A program made the position numbers and the translations under genes. Under the pieces are notes generated by a model that saw only the letters and a list, made by a program, of their open reading frames with translations, was not told where the DNA came from and did not search any database. A stretch of DNA of 64,000 nt, taken from contig CM029120.1 in NCBI GenBank assembly GCA_016859345.1, forward strand, positions 25,556,001 through 25,620,000, written 5' to 3'. This document shows, one piece after another, positions 45,126 to 58,213 of the stretch. Source of the DNA: Istiophorus platypterus (Eukaryota > Chordata > Actinopteri > Istiophoriformes > Istiophoridae). The first letter of the stretch is position 1; the number at the start of each line of letters is the position of its first letter.

Positions 45126-45766
45126 ACTATGAGTTTATGACATTATGAAATTATTATTTTGACAGTGTCATTACCCCATGATTGCTCAATTCAGAGGGCA
45201 CAATGTACTATGCACAGTATTGGAGATCAGTGCCAACAACAATTAGGTTCAGGCATGACCATGTCTCCTCTATGTCAAGGCAAGGTGTAACAGATTGTAC
45301 CAAGTTGTGGGGGGCAAACAATATCAATTAGGGCACAGGTGGACAGGCCAACATTGGGAAATATTTCAGAGTGATTAACAGAAAACCAGGTACCATGAAC
45401 AAAAGATGGAATGTTAAGGCAAGAGGCAAAATAGCAGATTTGACATGATGAATGGGGAATGTAGACCAGCTTTTTGGCCCATATTATTGGCTTCTGGATC
45501 CAGCTCTGAATTGCACAAGGGAGCTTGGACCCTAATATACTTACCTGCAAGTCTAGGCTTATTTGTTGAAAAAACATTTGTTCTGTATCTTTGGTCTAAG
45601 TCATATTAGTTGAATATTTAGGACTACTTATTTATCCTTGTCTCGAAACAGTTTACTCACATACAACCTTAACATAAGAAGCATGGTTATTAGTTGCATC
45701 TGTGCTTTGAAGATGTATCAGAAGCTCCATGTGATTTTGGAAGAACAGTAAGTGTAATAATGCATA
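45126..45766. repeat. 641-bp tandem duplication, unit 1
   Basis: Begins ACTATGAGTTTATGAC. By eye the whole unit is repeated without difference at 45767-46407. A 100-codon minus frame (45275-45577) is present in both units and is not recognisable as a protein. The unit contains no transposon signature. Confidence 0.9.
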
Positions 45767-46407
45767 ACTATGAGTTTATGACATTATGAAATTATTATTT
45801 TGACAGTGTCATTACCCCATGATTGCTCAATTCAGAGGGCACAATGTACTATGCACAGTATTGGAGATCAGTGCCAACAACAATTAGGTTCAGGCATGAC
45901 CATGTCTCCTCTATGTCAAGGCAAGGTGTAACAGATTGTACCAAGTTGTGGGGGGCAAACAATATCAATTAGGGCACAGGTGGACAGGCCAACATTGGGA
46001 AATATTTCAGAGTGATTAACAGAAAACCAGGTACCATGAACAAAAGATGGAATGTTAAGGCAAGAGGCAAAATAGCAGATTTGACATGATGAATGGGGAA
46101 TGTAGACCAGCTTTTTGGCCCATATTATTGGCTTCTGGATCCAGCTCTGAATTGCACAAGGGAGCTTGGACCCTAATATACTTACCTGCAAGTCTAGGCT
46201 TATTTGTTGAAAAAACATTTGTTCTGTATCTTTGGTCTAAGTCATATTAGTTGAATATTTAGGACTACTTATTTATCCTTGTCTCGAAACAGTTTACTCA
46301 CATACAACCTTAACATAAGAAGCATGGTTATTAGTTGCATCTGTGCTTTGAAGATGTATCAGAAGCTCCATGTGATTTTGGAAGAACAGTAAGTGTAATA
46401 ATGCATA
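45767..46407. repeat. 641-bp tandem duplication, unit 2
   Basis: Follows unit 1 with no gap. A third ACTATGAGTTTA follows at 46408, after which the sequence diverges, so that 12-bp word marks both junctions. Confidence 0.9.
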
Positions 46408-46479
46408 ACTATGAGTTTACGAGAGGCAGAATTATGTTATTTACCACTTTCCTATTATGGTGATGTTCACTGTGTGAGT

Positions 46480-46512
46480 ATGCTGTTAGTGGGTTTACCC
46501 AACTAACAGCAT
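46480..46512. repeat. 33-nt stem-loop
   Basis: ATGCTGTTAGT (46480-46490) and ACTAACAGCAT (46502-46512) are exact reverse complements, and the inner GGGT/ACCC extends the stem with one unpaired base. Confidence 0.75.
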
Positions 46513-48092
46513 CAGAATCAGTTTTCATCTTCATCACAGTTAGGACCAGAGACAAGCTCAAATACCTGTGTTAAACATAAGCCTGAACAGGATCACTGAG
46601 CAGTAGGCAAGCATAACTAACAGCTGAATAGTGATAAGTAAGCGAGTAAATGACAGCAAGTGTCTGGACAATCAGGTTGGTGTGAAAAGAGTGAAGAATG
46701 TATTAAAAAAAAAAATTTAAAAAGCAATTATAATAGTCGATGAAAGCTGTTTTGTTTATATCACACCATGAAAATCTGAAATGAAACAAACAATATTTTT
46801 CTCCTAAAAAATAATTCTATATTCTTCTACAATCCACAACCAAATAGGTTTTGAAAATGGGTGCCTGGCTCATATTGACTGGCAGTGTTAACAAATGTGT
46901 GTCCCTTGTAGCGTCAGCCTGTAGACAACTTTTAGAAAGAAAAGAACCACAATTTAATAGTTTGATTTCAGTTAGGACCAGAGGAAAAGTTTTAAGATTG
47001 TTGTTAGGATGACCATAATAGACCAATTTTCAGTCTGTTTAACTGGAAACACCATACGTGTGTTCATTTAATGTGTTAAGATGGTTAACACTGACAAATG
47101 AAAGAAACCTTAAAGCAATCAGATGGGAAACAAGCTTATTTTGAGAATGAACAATGTTCAAAACACAAGAGTTAAAAAGTCCACATTAGACATCAGTGTG
47201 ACACATTAGGTGTCTGAATAATTCCTTCCCTCTTTTTTGTGCCCCCAGCTGGTGGCACCCTACCTCTCACTTTGTATCTGGAAAAAATGGCCCTGTCTAC
47301 ACTCCTTTCACAAATTGTAGAGCAATATACTGTATGAACATCACAACACCTAATGCATTGGCTCTGAATGTTTTGCTGATGTAAATTATTTGTATATGAT
47401 GGTTCTTTTTAGGAGCAAGGGCTGAAAGAAAGTTGTACAATATTCACATCGGTAGTTCTCTCCATATCTTTCTGGAGCACAATGTTGATGGATGGACTAA
47501 AAGACATAAAAGGCCAACTTCACAATCCTTAAATTGTGTTAGGCTAAGCAGCTAGTAAGGCAGGGGAAATAGCAAGAATAGAGCTAAAAAGATGGCAAAC
47601 AATATTAAGAATGAGAAAATTACGTATTGAATTTCTCAAATACCTTTTTTGGTTTATACAGTACATGTAGTAAACAGATTCCTTCTTTCTGCTCTGTAGG
47701 TCACTAAGTACATTTTGATAACAAAAATAAATCATAAATCTTCTATGAGCATCCCAAAAAATTAACAGCCATCATTATGACAAAAACAATGCTATCTGCA
47801 TTGAAAACAGTTGGGTGTGTATGTGTGTTTCATGTTGGCTGCTCTCAACAGTACATTCCATTGCAGCGAAACAGCTTAACCACAATACAACTTCTGTTCT
47901 TGAGATGAAACAAAGAAGGTTTGTGCTGTCTGTCTGACAGGGAGGTTGAACCACCGCAGGCAAGTTCTCCACATGACTGACGCACTGTTATTGTTTATAC
48001 AAGCATATACAAAAAAACTGCAGAGAAAGATGGATGGATGGACGATATAGTAAATGTAAAGATTATAAAGCAAAATGAGTATTAGCAACAAA

Positions 48093-48093
<1 letters not shown>
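46513..48093. other. AT-rich non-coding stretch, nothing recognised
   Basis: Small minus frames of 63-71 codons lack motifs; a short GATGGATGGATGGA run is near 48,030. Confidence 0.45.

Positions 48094-48129
<36 letters not shown>
48094..48129. repeat. (TG)18 microsatellite
   Basis: Uninterrupted TG run followed by GGATAGAGAGAG. Confidence 0.97.
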
Positions 48130-48130
<1 letters not shown>

Positions 48131-49748
48131 ATAGAGAGAGATCGTAAATGCATGGTTTCATCACCACTTTCTAAAATAACCCCTTTTAAGTTTTGCCTGA
48201 TCTAATGCCCCCTACCAGCAGAAAAACAGATTTATTCAATGCCTTCCCCTCTGTTACATATACTTATTTCAAAATAACAATTCAGTATTAGTGTTTCACA
48301 ATCTGCCACTGCTCTAGTTAAACTCTACAGAGTACCTTTTTAAGGTTAGATTAGATTTAGGCATGGAAACTAGTTTGTTAGGTTTACAGAACTATCATAA
48401 TCATGGTTCAAAGATGACGGTTCTTGAGTGTTAGTAAGAGAGAGGATTTTAACAGGGGTCTTCTTTGTCAAAATCAGATACATTGTTCTCCCATCCACCA
48501 AAACCTCCTTGAGGTTTTGCAATAATATTACTCAGATACATGACTTCTACCTTGTTCCTTAGAGACAACAGTGATTCACACAGTTTATTAGAGGTCTTTG
48601 TCAGGTAAGCATAAACAAGCATACCCATAGGTAATATTAGACTTCTTAACAAATGACAGATGCTGTTATATTTCTAGTGAGGACTGTTTTAGAGATTGAA
48701 TTTCTGGGAATACATACATTTTGCAGCAGCACTTCTGTAGATGATCAGAGACAGGACAAGAGAGTAGAGGAGAGCTGGGACAGGTTGATTATACTTGTGG
48801 GAAGATTAATTTTTCCATTGAAAATTGTCAGAAATGCCATACAGATAGCATTCCAGGAAACAGAGAGATTGCAGGCTGTGTATTATCATAGTGCCACTTA
48901 ACTCATAGCTGTTTGTGAATTCTGGGTACGACCAGATGAGAAAGTAAAGCTAATTAAATACTGTAAGTAAATTTATGATGTCATACTGAATATTTCCACT
49001 TTGGCAGAGTTTTAGATATTTTTAAAGGGGAATATTTCTTTTCACTCACTTTTCTTACTTGGCACATTTAGATTTTACTTAAAATAAACTAATTATTTTT
49101 CTTTTTTTTTACTTTTTCTCCATTTCTTTAACTTATATGCAAACTCCTTTTCCTCTGTCTATTCTTTTCTAATTCTTTTCCTTCTGTCCTACCTTATTTT
49201 CTTTCTCTTCTCTTCCTTCCTTTAATCATTTTCGTATTTGCTGGCTTCATTTTTCCTTTTGTTCTTGCTTTTCTTCCTCAGCTGATGCATTGAAGAATAG
49301 GTACAAATAAAAACCCTGGAAGGAACAAAATTCCACACCATCATTATGCTTCATAATAAGTACATTTTACTGTTCAAACAGGTTTACAAGAATAAAATTT
49401 TTAAGGCAAAGTTTGTTTTATAATTTTTTTATTTTTTTTTATTTTTTTTACTTTTTATTTTACGGAAGGATTGAGGAACTACTTCCATCTCTGGCACCAA
49501 CAGATCAACTGTGAGCCAAAGAAAGCTTTTCTTCATAAACTGATAGGACCGATAGGACTCATGCATTATTTAAAGTGTCAGTATACAGTATTTCACTCAT
49601 TCAGCTTGGCGCTGGCTTGTGCTGCTAAATGTCAGCAGATCTGTGAGCAACTGCACTTGGACAGCCACAAGTGGCAAAAAAGCAATGAGCACACATCACT
49701 GCGTCAGTGATAGAAAATGTGCTGCCTTTTAATGTGCAAATGGCGGAC
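48130..49748. other. Non-coding stretch; pyrimidine-rich and T-rich tracts
   Basis: 49,105-49,270 is strongly C/T-biased on the plus strand and 49,410-49,462 is T-rich. 49,480-49,715 is more complex and discussed as possible conserved non-coding DNA. Confidence 0.45.
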
Positions 49749-49932
<184 letters not shown>

Positions 49933-51912
49933 GCATATGCAGTGGGAAAGTTGAAGGCAGGAATTTGGGGAGTTGTCTGACAATGGTAAGTCTTAAAATA
50001 ACAAACACGTGTATGTATTCCCTCATAGAGCACTGCAATGTGAAGAACCTGTTTTTTATCCAGCTTCTTATTCTGACGGATATATGCATGACTGAACATG
50101 TTGGGTTCTCCAAGGTACAACACCGAGAGCTCCTGCACAGGCCAGGGGCTCAATTCAGCTAATTCTCTGCAAACAAACATGACTGAACATATATGAAATA
50201 TTGCAAAATTATTTTATCCACATGTGGTTTATGTTATCCTGCATCATTTTGTTGCACATGTATCAATTTATTTATTTAGACTGAAATCTTTACTTCAAAA
50301 AGCTTAATTCTGGCAATCTGATTTGGATAAATACTGATATTCTGTGTCAGGCAGAACTGTTGTGTTGTAACGGGGGTGAATAATATAACCTATGACCACC
50401 AATGATTCCGGTTGCAAGTATGAGACAGGACATGAACCTTCCAAACAAATAATACAATAATAACAATACAATGATAATATGACAGTCCACCACCCTGACA
50501 TACTCACTGTATATTGTACTGTGTGATTGTCTGCATCATATACATCTTCAGTGCATAATAATCATTGCATTTGTGACCGTAGAAACACCTGGTGCAAACT
50601 AGTAACACCTGCCCAGACTCCAAACCAAAAATTAACCTTTAAAACAAAGTTAATTCTTAGGTGACTCATTGTATTAACCTTAATACAGTTTATCCAATTT
50701 CCATTTTCCAGTCACACTGTATTTGTATGCCTGTAATTTCTTTTGTAACATATTACTTAAACCACACATTTCCCCATTTTTTTCACAGCATCATAGTGAC
50801 ACAGGCAAACAAACATTGGGATGAATACAATTCTTTTTCTTTTCCAATCTTATCATGACCTAAAAATCAGTCATTGTGATGAAATGGGGTTTTTATTTTA
50901 TTTATGGTCTCGAAAAATGAATATATCAAAAACATTCATGGTAGTTAATTGAAAAAAGGTTTACATACACACATTAAATAGTAAGTTTATAAAAACCCTA
51001 GATTCCAGGGACTGAAGCCTTTATCAATAGAAGACTTTAACACTTCAAATAATAGCGACTCTGTGTAAGATAGAAAGGGCACTGTCAGTATTTTCCTGGT
51101 ACATACAGTAAAAGGAGCAGTATCTTCTTCCCTTGACATTTCATCCTGCATTTCTTTAAACCTTTCTGCAAGAGTCTGCTGTTCCACTCTAACTGGATGA
51201 CTTCCTCATTACTTTCACTTTCCCAGATTCTTTTTCAGATTATTGTTTGCAAGAACACACTGGCTTGATTCTGCTAAGCCCATGTCTACATCTTTTTGTT
51301 TCAAAGAAAATGAAAAACATGTGAAAAACTGGACACAGTGGGCCTCATCTTCGACCATGCACATGGCAGGGTTGTTTAATCTTTTGTCATTAATAAATGT
51401 TTAATCAGAATCAGTGTTTATCGGTGTTTGTAACAATCCGATACCGAATTACCACCCACATGCTTTGTTTCCTAAAGCACTGTGTGTGATTGACAGCTGC
51501 CTCTGCTGGAATTATTGCTCAAGTATAAGTATAGTTCATAATTGCCACTCTAATGTACATGTGCCACACACCAGTCTGTTTCTGTCTTCTGGTTGTGTCT
51601 TATCTTCTGTCTCTATCTAGGAGATCAAGAAACAGAGAAAGTTAGACAAAAGGCATATTGTCCAACTCTGACAACAAGCAATCCCAAAATGTGCCAAAAG
51701 AATGAAAGGTGTTTTCCAAAAACATGTCTTTGACAAATAAGCATTGTTTGAAAATTGGCAGCTGAAAGTTGTCAAGTATTTCTACATACAAAACATACCT
51801 TCTTACAGTCACAAACACCCAACACCTGACTTCCAGCTTCATTCCTTATTAAACCAATAAATCATTGATGGCACCCGCTCTGCAATAGGGAAACAGAAAA
51901 ACATGGCCTAGC
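49933..51912. other. AT-rich non-coding stretch, nothing recognised
   Basis: Small frames (60-68 codons) without motifs. A minus frame at 50987-51187 (MEQQTLAERFKEMQDEMS) is charged but too short to assign. Confidence 0.45.
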
Positions 51913-51946
51913 TCTCTCTCTATATATATATATATATAGAGAGAGA
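51913..51946. repeat. 34-bp perfect palindrome (CT/AT/AG compound repeat)
   Basis: TCTCTCTC followed by (TA)9 and GAGAGAGA; every base pairs with its mirror position. Confidence 0.9.
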
Positions 51947-52539
51947 TAAAATCAACACTTGTACAGGAATTAAAGCTGCTGTTTCTTGTAAGACAAACAC
52001 CAGTGTTTATTAGGCCTGTGTTAACTTTTCAAACTTATCTACTGTCTACATGGACATTCAATACATTGTGAGGTCTCCTGGTGTTGCTTATATAGTTCTA
52101 TAATTTTCAACAACTGTTCTTTACAATTCTGAGTATTCTGGCATTTTTTATGAAAACATTTAAAATTGAATTAAATTTAATCTTTTTTCTGATCCACAGC
52201 AATTGCATATTACTTTTTAAACAAGCATTCCACCACTTCAGCATCACAGTCCCATACTGCTGTTTTACTTTAAGAGTTCTTCTTTGTCAAAACCTGGTGC
52301 CTACCTTACCAACAATGCAACTTTCCCTAAGTTTGGTCAGAGATTTAATTGTGTTATATTATTACAGGCTTATATTATTATATTTTCTTTACAGCTCCAG
52401 AATTTAATTTAATACACTTAATACACTTTAATTTAATACACTACACTAATACGCTTAATTTGAAAAATTGCAGGTATTCGCTTCTAAGCTAATATGGCAA
52501 ACATATGACCAACCAACTTAATCTCAGTCCAGTATTCCC
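51947..52539. other. AT-rich non-coding stretch with a small tandem repeat
   Basis: 52,404-52,450 has repeated TTTAATACACT words. Nothing else recognised. Confidence 0.45.
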
Positions 52540-52800
52540 TCTCTTTTAGCTCTGTTTTTTGTCTACACCAGCTCCTGAGGGAAATATCAGGCTCTTTAGC
52601 TGCTAAATGCTCCACTATGTTCACCAGCTGGTCTCTGATTGTGTCTGTCTGCTGTTATCTGCTGAGCAGATAGTGGTAAGTGTGTTTGTGTTTTTGTTTT
52701 TTGTTTTTTCAAGCTGCTTCTCTGAAAACAACTGCCTGCTGTGGCCCTAACACTGAACCAAAACCGTAAGCTAGCTGTAGAAAAAGAGAGTTGTGCACCT
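52540..52800 (+). repeat. Dispersed repeat, unclassified fish family
   Basis: Word order CTACACCAGCTCCTGAGGGA, AAATATCAGGCTCTTTAGCT, GCTAAATGCTCCACTATGTT and CACCAGCTGGT is one I remember recurring in teleost non-coding DNA, followed here by CTGCTGTTATCTGCTGAGCA. No second copy is in the window, so recognition is from memory only. No coding frame. Confidence 0.45.
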
Positions 52801-55800
52801 TTTTGATTTTGTCACATTTTCACATTGTCATTTAATAATGTTCTTTTTTGGGGGGGGCAACAAAGGTTATACTGCTTTAAAAATTGGACTTCATTATTTT
52901 CTCATTTTTATTGCATGTGCAGGACACATTCTTCATTTACCAAAAAGCATGAGGTTCGGCAGTATCTAGTGTTATTCAACAAATTATCCACATTACAAAT
53001 CTAATGTTCATTGCAAAATTCTAAAAGAATTCACTAAGGCATTTTGTGATCAACCATTTCTGTTGATTAGGTTTGGTGAACGTTGTTTGGAAATAGGATG
53101 TAAGTTGCAGCCTCTGAGTGTGACACTGTGTATACTAAACCATCTGAAGCAAATTCCAGCACTACAGCACATTAGGGTTCAGTATGCTTAAAACAAACTA
53201 TAGCAAAGGAGAAAAAGCTAGCCTAGCTTGCACTTCTTGAGGCTGCCTGTTCAGCACCTCTAGCTCACTAATGATCTCTATCTTGTGTCTAAACAGTTTA
53301 AAGATGACATGTGAAAAAATGATTTTTTTTTTAAATTCTGCTAAAAACAAAAACAAATATCAAATAATCCATGATATGGTATGTTTTTTTTTGTATTTAT
53401 ATGAATTATTATAAATGTTCTTATTAACACACAAGGTATATAACTAAGGCTATTTCCCATGGCTAGATCTTTCATTTTTGTGTCATTACAAATGTCAATG
53501 GGATTATCATTTAGGAATTTTCTTCTCAAACAAAGTTCCAATTTTATTTGGTTCTCTATTAATGAGCTTTAACTTAAAATGAATTCTGTTTTTTTTTATT
53601 ATCTGGCTGTATTCTCTCAAATTAATTTAAAGTGTATCTAGGAATTGCTGTACAACAACTCTACTTAGCCAAGTTGCATTTCATATTTACTGGCTATTTT
53701 AAACTAATTGAGTTCTCATAGTTAGAGTTAAGGACAACTGCTCAGTCAAAAAGAGAAGTGGTTTATTACTGATACTGTTACGATAGCTGGGAGAGTCTTT
53801 CAGCAGCAAAAGAGTGAGAGCCTCTGCATGCAAACATAGCAATAGGCTGTCATCAGAAAATCATGCAAGCCCCTAAAATTGCCATATAAGGCTACCTGTG
53901 CTGCTCCATATGTGGTCATGTTTCATTTGCAATGCTACCCAAAGTAAAAAGTATTCAACACTTTTACACCACTAAACTTCATGTCCTCCTGTCTTAAATC
54001 AGCAGACTAAAACAATTTTAGTAGTATCAGAAGCCATATTAGAGAACCAAATAAACAGTTACAAAATATTGATGGACCACAACACCACCCCATTGCACAT
54101 CCCCTACCTGTCGCTGCACTGACAAAATTAGGACAAATATAATACTGTTTATTCTCAAAATCTAAACAGAAACACATCATCTACACCCTGTTGGAACCAA
54201 CTGAATTAAATCTTTACAATTGTGCCAGGACCTCCATCCATCATGGATAGATGTATCTATATTCATTTAGAAAATATACTGAAAGGTGCTCTTCATAACT
54301 TCTATTCCTTGTTTATAATCATCTGATTTAGACTTTCTTTTCGTTGCTAGAGTAATCCAGGTGAGAAGTTTTCATCTGTACAGTGCCCTGCTAGTAGCCA
54401 AAGCAGCAACAAATAGTCTATAAAACACAGATTTGTACTTAGGATTGAGCTTAATATTCAGACATTCAGCTGTACTCATCCTCAATAACTTATCAGTTTT
54501 CATCAGATTAGTTGTGCAGTGCAGGAATGATTGACCACATGTGTTTTTTGGGTTTTGTTTTTTTTTTTAATCTTTGATCCAATATTAAAGCCTGGCCTGA
54601 AATTAGGGAACTTCTCAAAAATGCATCCTAATGGAACCAGGGAGCTTTTTAAATATTCGTTTATAAATTTCTCTTTTTCATTATAAAAATTTCAAATTAA
54701 ATTTATTTAAATTAGATCTCCTATCCTTTGATACAAAATATCTTTTAAAAAATGCAATAGTTATGGCCTTTTTTTTTTTAGCAGCTTTACCTTCATCTGG
54801 ACTCTCAATCATTATATATACATGACCAAATGCAGTTCTTATTTTACTCCTCTATCATCCCATTCTATTTCCATAAAGAATTTTCCCTGGAAGTAACACG
54901 GCTTTCATTTACACTCAGTTTAGACTCACTTGTGTTATTGTTTTGAAGCTGGGATTCAGATACAAATTGTGCTTTTCTATAAGATTAGCTCAGGTGCAGT
55001 ATTTGGTTAAATATCATATTGTTTTGCTGACAGCTAGATACATAAATATATGTTTGAGGAGTATAAATGGCAGTAGAAAATGTGTGACAGAAAATGAAGC
55101 AGATAAAACTACTTCTAAAAGTTTTCAGTAAACAATTCCAATTTTCTGGTATAAATCCAATACATGTTAAAATACAGACACTTTTCTGACATAAACACAT
55201 ACAGATAACAATAGTAATTTTTCATTAAACCCCTTTTTTTTAGATATCTAGAGGTAATGGTTTAGGCTACATGAAATTTAAAAAAGGTCTTTCTAAAGCT
55301 AATGAAATGCACTGAAATGAGCCAATAACAATCATAAATCTAGGGCAGACTATATGTTCATGACTTACAAGAAAGGTCTGGACCACTTGTGAATTTTGTT
55401 GGTACCTGAGAAAATATTGTTGGATGGCACATTCTCTTGCAACTCTTGTAAATGACTCTTAAGATTGAATCTGTTTGTAAATGTTGTTGCATGAGTCCCA
55501 TGGTCCAACAACAAATGCACATTTTGTCTGAACACCTCAGACAAACGTGGTGAATAATCAAAAATAAGCCCAGTCTCAGTGAGCCTATGGCAGGCCATGC
55601 ATGTATAACTGAAGACATCAGCAGTGTACATTGATTATTCCCTGTCAGTCAATCCGAGGGCCAGATTTGGAACTCAATCAGTTCAGCATGGCAAAGACAT
55701 TTAGCTGTATTTTTTTTGGCACAGTTTGTTACCCACATCTACTGTACGCTTTCACACCAGCACAGAGACTGCAGATAAGACAGAGAGCAAGAGGTTTCAC

Positions 55801-58120
55801 ACTGTGGCCAGGCAGCTGCTGTTGGGAGTGTATTCTAATGACCAATAGAGCCTAATCACCAGGACTATGGGGCTCTAACCACAACAGAAAAAATTTTAGC
55901 TGCTCTGAGTGCTATGGATGGACATGGTTTATATTTCCAGAGCTCATTTCACAGGATGTATTCATCCTTACTGGGAAATGTTGATCTAAAGCTAAAACCC
56001 AACTAAAAACCTCCAAGCAGTAACTTGAGAGAGACAATTTCTATATCAGAAGTATACCATAAAACCATACATGTTTCCAAAGCTGTTTGTGTATATTGGC
56101 CTCCAGTAGTTAAGGGCATGCACCCAGTTATTACACAGTACTCTGGTCAAATCTCAGGAGGAGAGGAAACAACAAGAGAATGATAGTGTGGTCAGAGTCA
56201 TGGAATACACTTTTACTGGAAAATGTCACTGAAGAGTTATGATTGGTTCATCTGTGATAGTTTGTTGGATACTGGCATCTTCTTTTTGTGTGAGTTTAGG
56301 TCTAGTGCAACACACTGGTCTTGCAAGTCTCAGTGAGAGAGTTTGTTGCAACTCTGACTTCAGGTAAATGCAGGCTTTAAGTTAGAAAAAGCTTCTGCAT
56401 CTCCGTCCTGATGAATCCGGAGAAAATGAGATCAAAAAGGAAATATTGATTTCAACTAGATCCTGTAATTATGTCTCACCTCTAGTATGGGCAGACACCA
56501 AATGAGTAATAGCTTTGGACTGTTGACCCTGACAACCAAAAGAAAAAAAAAATCTATCCAGGTATTTCAAACTATTTTTAAATTGCACAAGTGGTCATCT
56601 GTCGATTCACATTATTTCCTCTTTTGATAGAATGCAACAGCAGTAATATGATGCTATGACATCAGCTAGTAAAACCAAATGCCACATCACTGTTGAATAA
56701 TTGTGAAAGCGAACTGCCAACTTCTTGGGAATGTGTATTTCAAAGATAAATATGTTGCCTCATAATTTGGATATTATATAGCAAACTCACCAAATGGTTT
56801 ATTCATGAGCCTGATGATGGGATGATGATAGTCTTTGAGAAGGTTGCCAGTGAAAAATAAAATAACTTCAGTCTGTTAGGGTTCATGTTGGACATTCCTA
56901 AATTATGATGCTTCATTTAGCAGGGGCTCTTGTTATATGGTCCTTGGCATCTGGCTGTTTTCATAAGCAATCAATTATTTCTCTTATTGCCACAAAAGTC
57001 TCCTTTTAAATATTTTTCAGCTTAGGCAAAGATGGCCAACAATCAAGCAAAATACAGGCTTATCAAATTCACCTCTCCTTATTAGTTCCCAAAGCTGTAG
57101 CTCTGCACCGCCGTCATAATAAAGAAAGCTTTATCAGCACTACTCACTGGACGTATCTGTACACTTTCTCCTTGTCTCTTTTTTTGACCCAGAGGCTTCC
57201 AATGTATCAAACTACTGCAAGGCAAGAGTCCAAAATGACTGTGCTCAGTGAGGACCCCAAAACAGAAACTGTTGTAAAGCTGAACACAATACATCAAAAA
57301 GTTACTTAGATGAGGTGAATGTATAGCCATTAAAGAACACACTGCTAAACTGGATCAAACTTTTTATGCAAAGACCACAGTCACCACTGATGCTTAAATT
57401 TGAGAGAATGTTGTTGAAGTCCAGCTTGCATCATAATTCTGGCTGTATCAAAAACTACAGTGACAGCACAGTCGTCAGTAGTGTGTATCTTTTGTAGGGG
57501 ACAGGTAACTGTAGGTGGCCAACAAGTGTTTAAATTCATCCTCTGGGGACCGTAAATATCCACAGCAAATTTGGAAATTTTAATGATTCACAGATAAAAA
57601 ACTTCTGATCTCAGGACAGCTCTATGGGCTTTTCAGGGCTTTCCACAATCTTCATTAAACATGTAATTAGCTCTTCATCCATGCAGATGATCACAATTTC
57701 AGAAGGCCCTAATCATCCAGCAGCAGCTGAAAGAAAAAAAAATATATAGTCACTGCTCTAAGTCAATGATGAGCATGGCCAAATCTACCCTCTATTATTA
57801 CAAATTCAGTTATGAGTTTAAAATAGGAATTATTATATGTTAGCTAAAACCATCACATTCTATGTTTAAAAATACATAATATTCCTCCTACCCCTCAATA
57901 TTTATATTATTATAAATATTGAAATCCATGATGCCACAATTTTCATGCTCTCTACTGTATATCAAACAGAAGTGTAGATTTGTGTATACCGTATTATTCT
58001 ATTTGCAATCCCCACAAACTCAGCCACACATACAATTTAGGCACTTATAAGACTTTAAAATTCAAAGTTCCAGTAAAATGGCATTCACAGCATTTTCAGG
58101 TTTGTGTGTCTATGTATATA
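52801..58120. other. Long AT-rich non-coding stretch, no gene seen
   Basis: More than 5 kb without a recognised gene or transposon. Open frames reach only 88 codons (55365-55631, minus) and lack motifs. An 11-bp AT hairpin with a 4-nt loop lies at 57896-57921. Poly-T/A runs are frequent. Confidence 0.5.
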
Positions 58121-58158
58121 GGTAGGTAGGTAGGTAGGTAGGTAGGTAGGTAGGTAGG

Positions 58159-58196
<38 letters not shown>

Positions 58197-58213
58197 TGTA
58201 TGTGTGTGTGTGT
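58121..58213. repeat. Compound microsatellite (GGTA)n(GT)n
   Basis: About 10 GGTA units (58121-58161), then about 17 GT units, a CTGTAT interruption, and a further short GT run. Confidence 0.95.

Noticed and set aside
45275..46218. Two identical 100-codon minus-strand frames (45275-45577, 45916-46218)
   Set aside because: The identity is explained by the 641-bp tandem duplication; the sequence has no motif and no sign of selection for coding.
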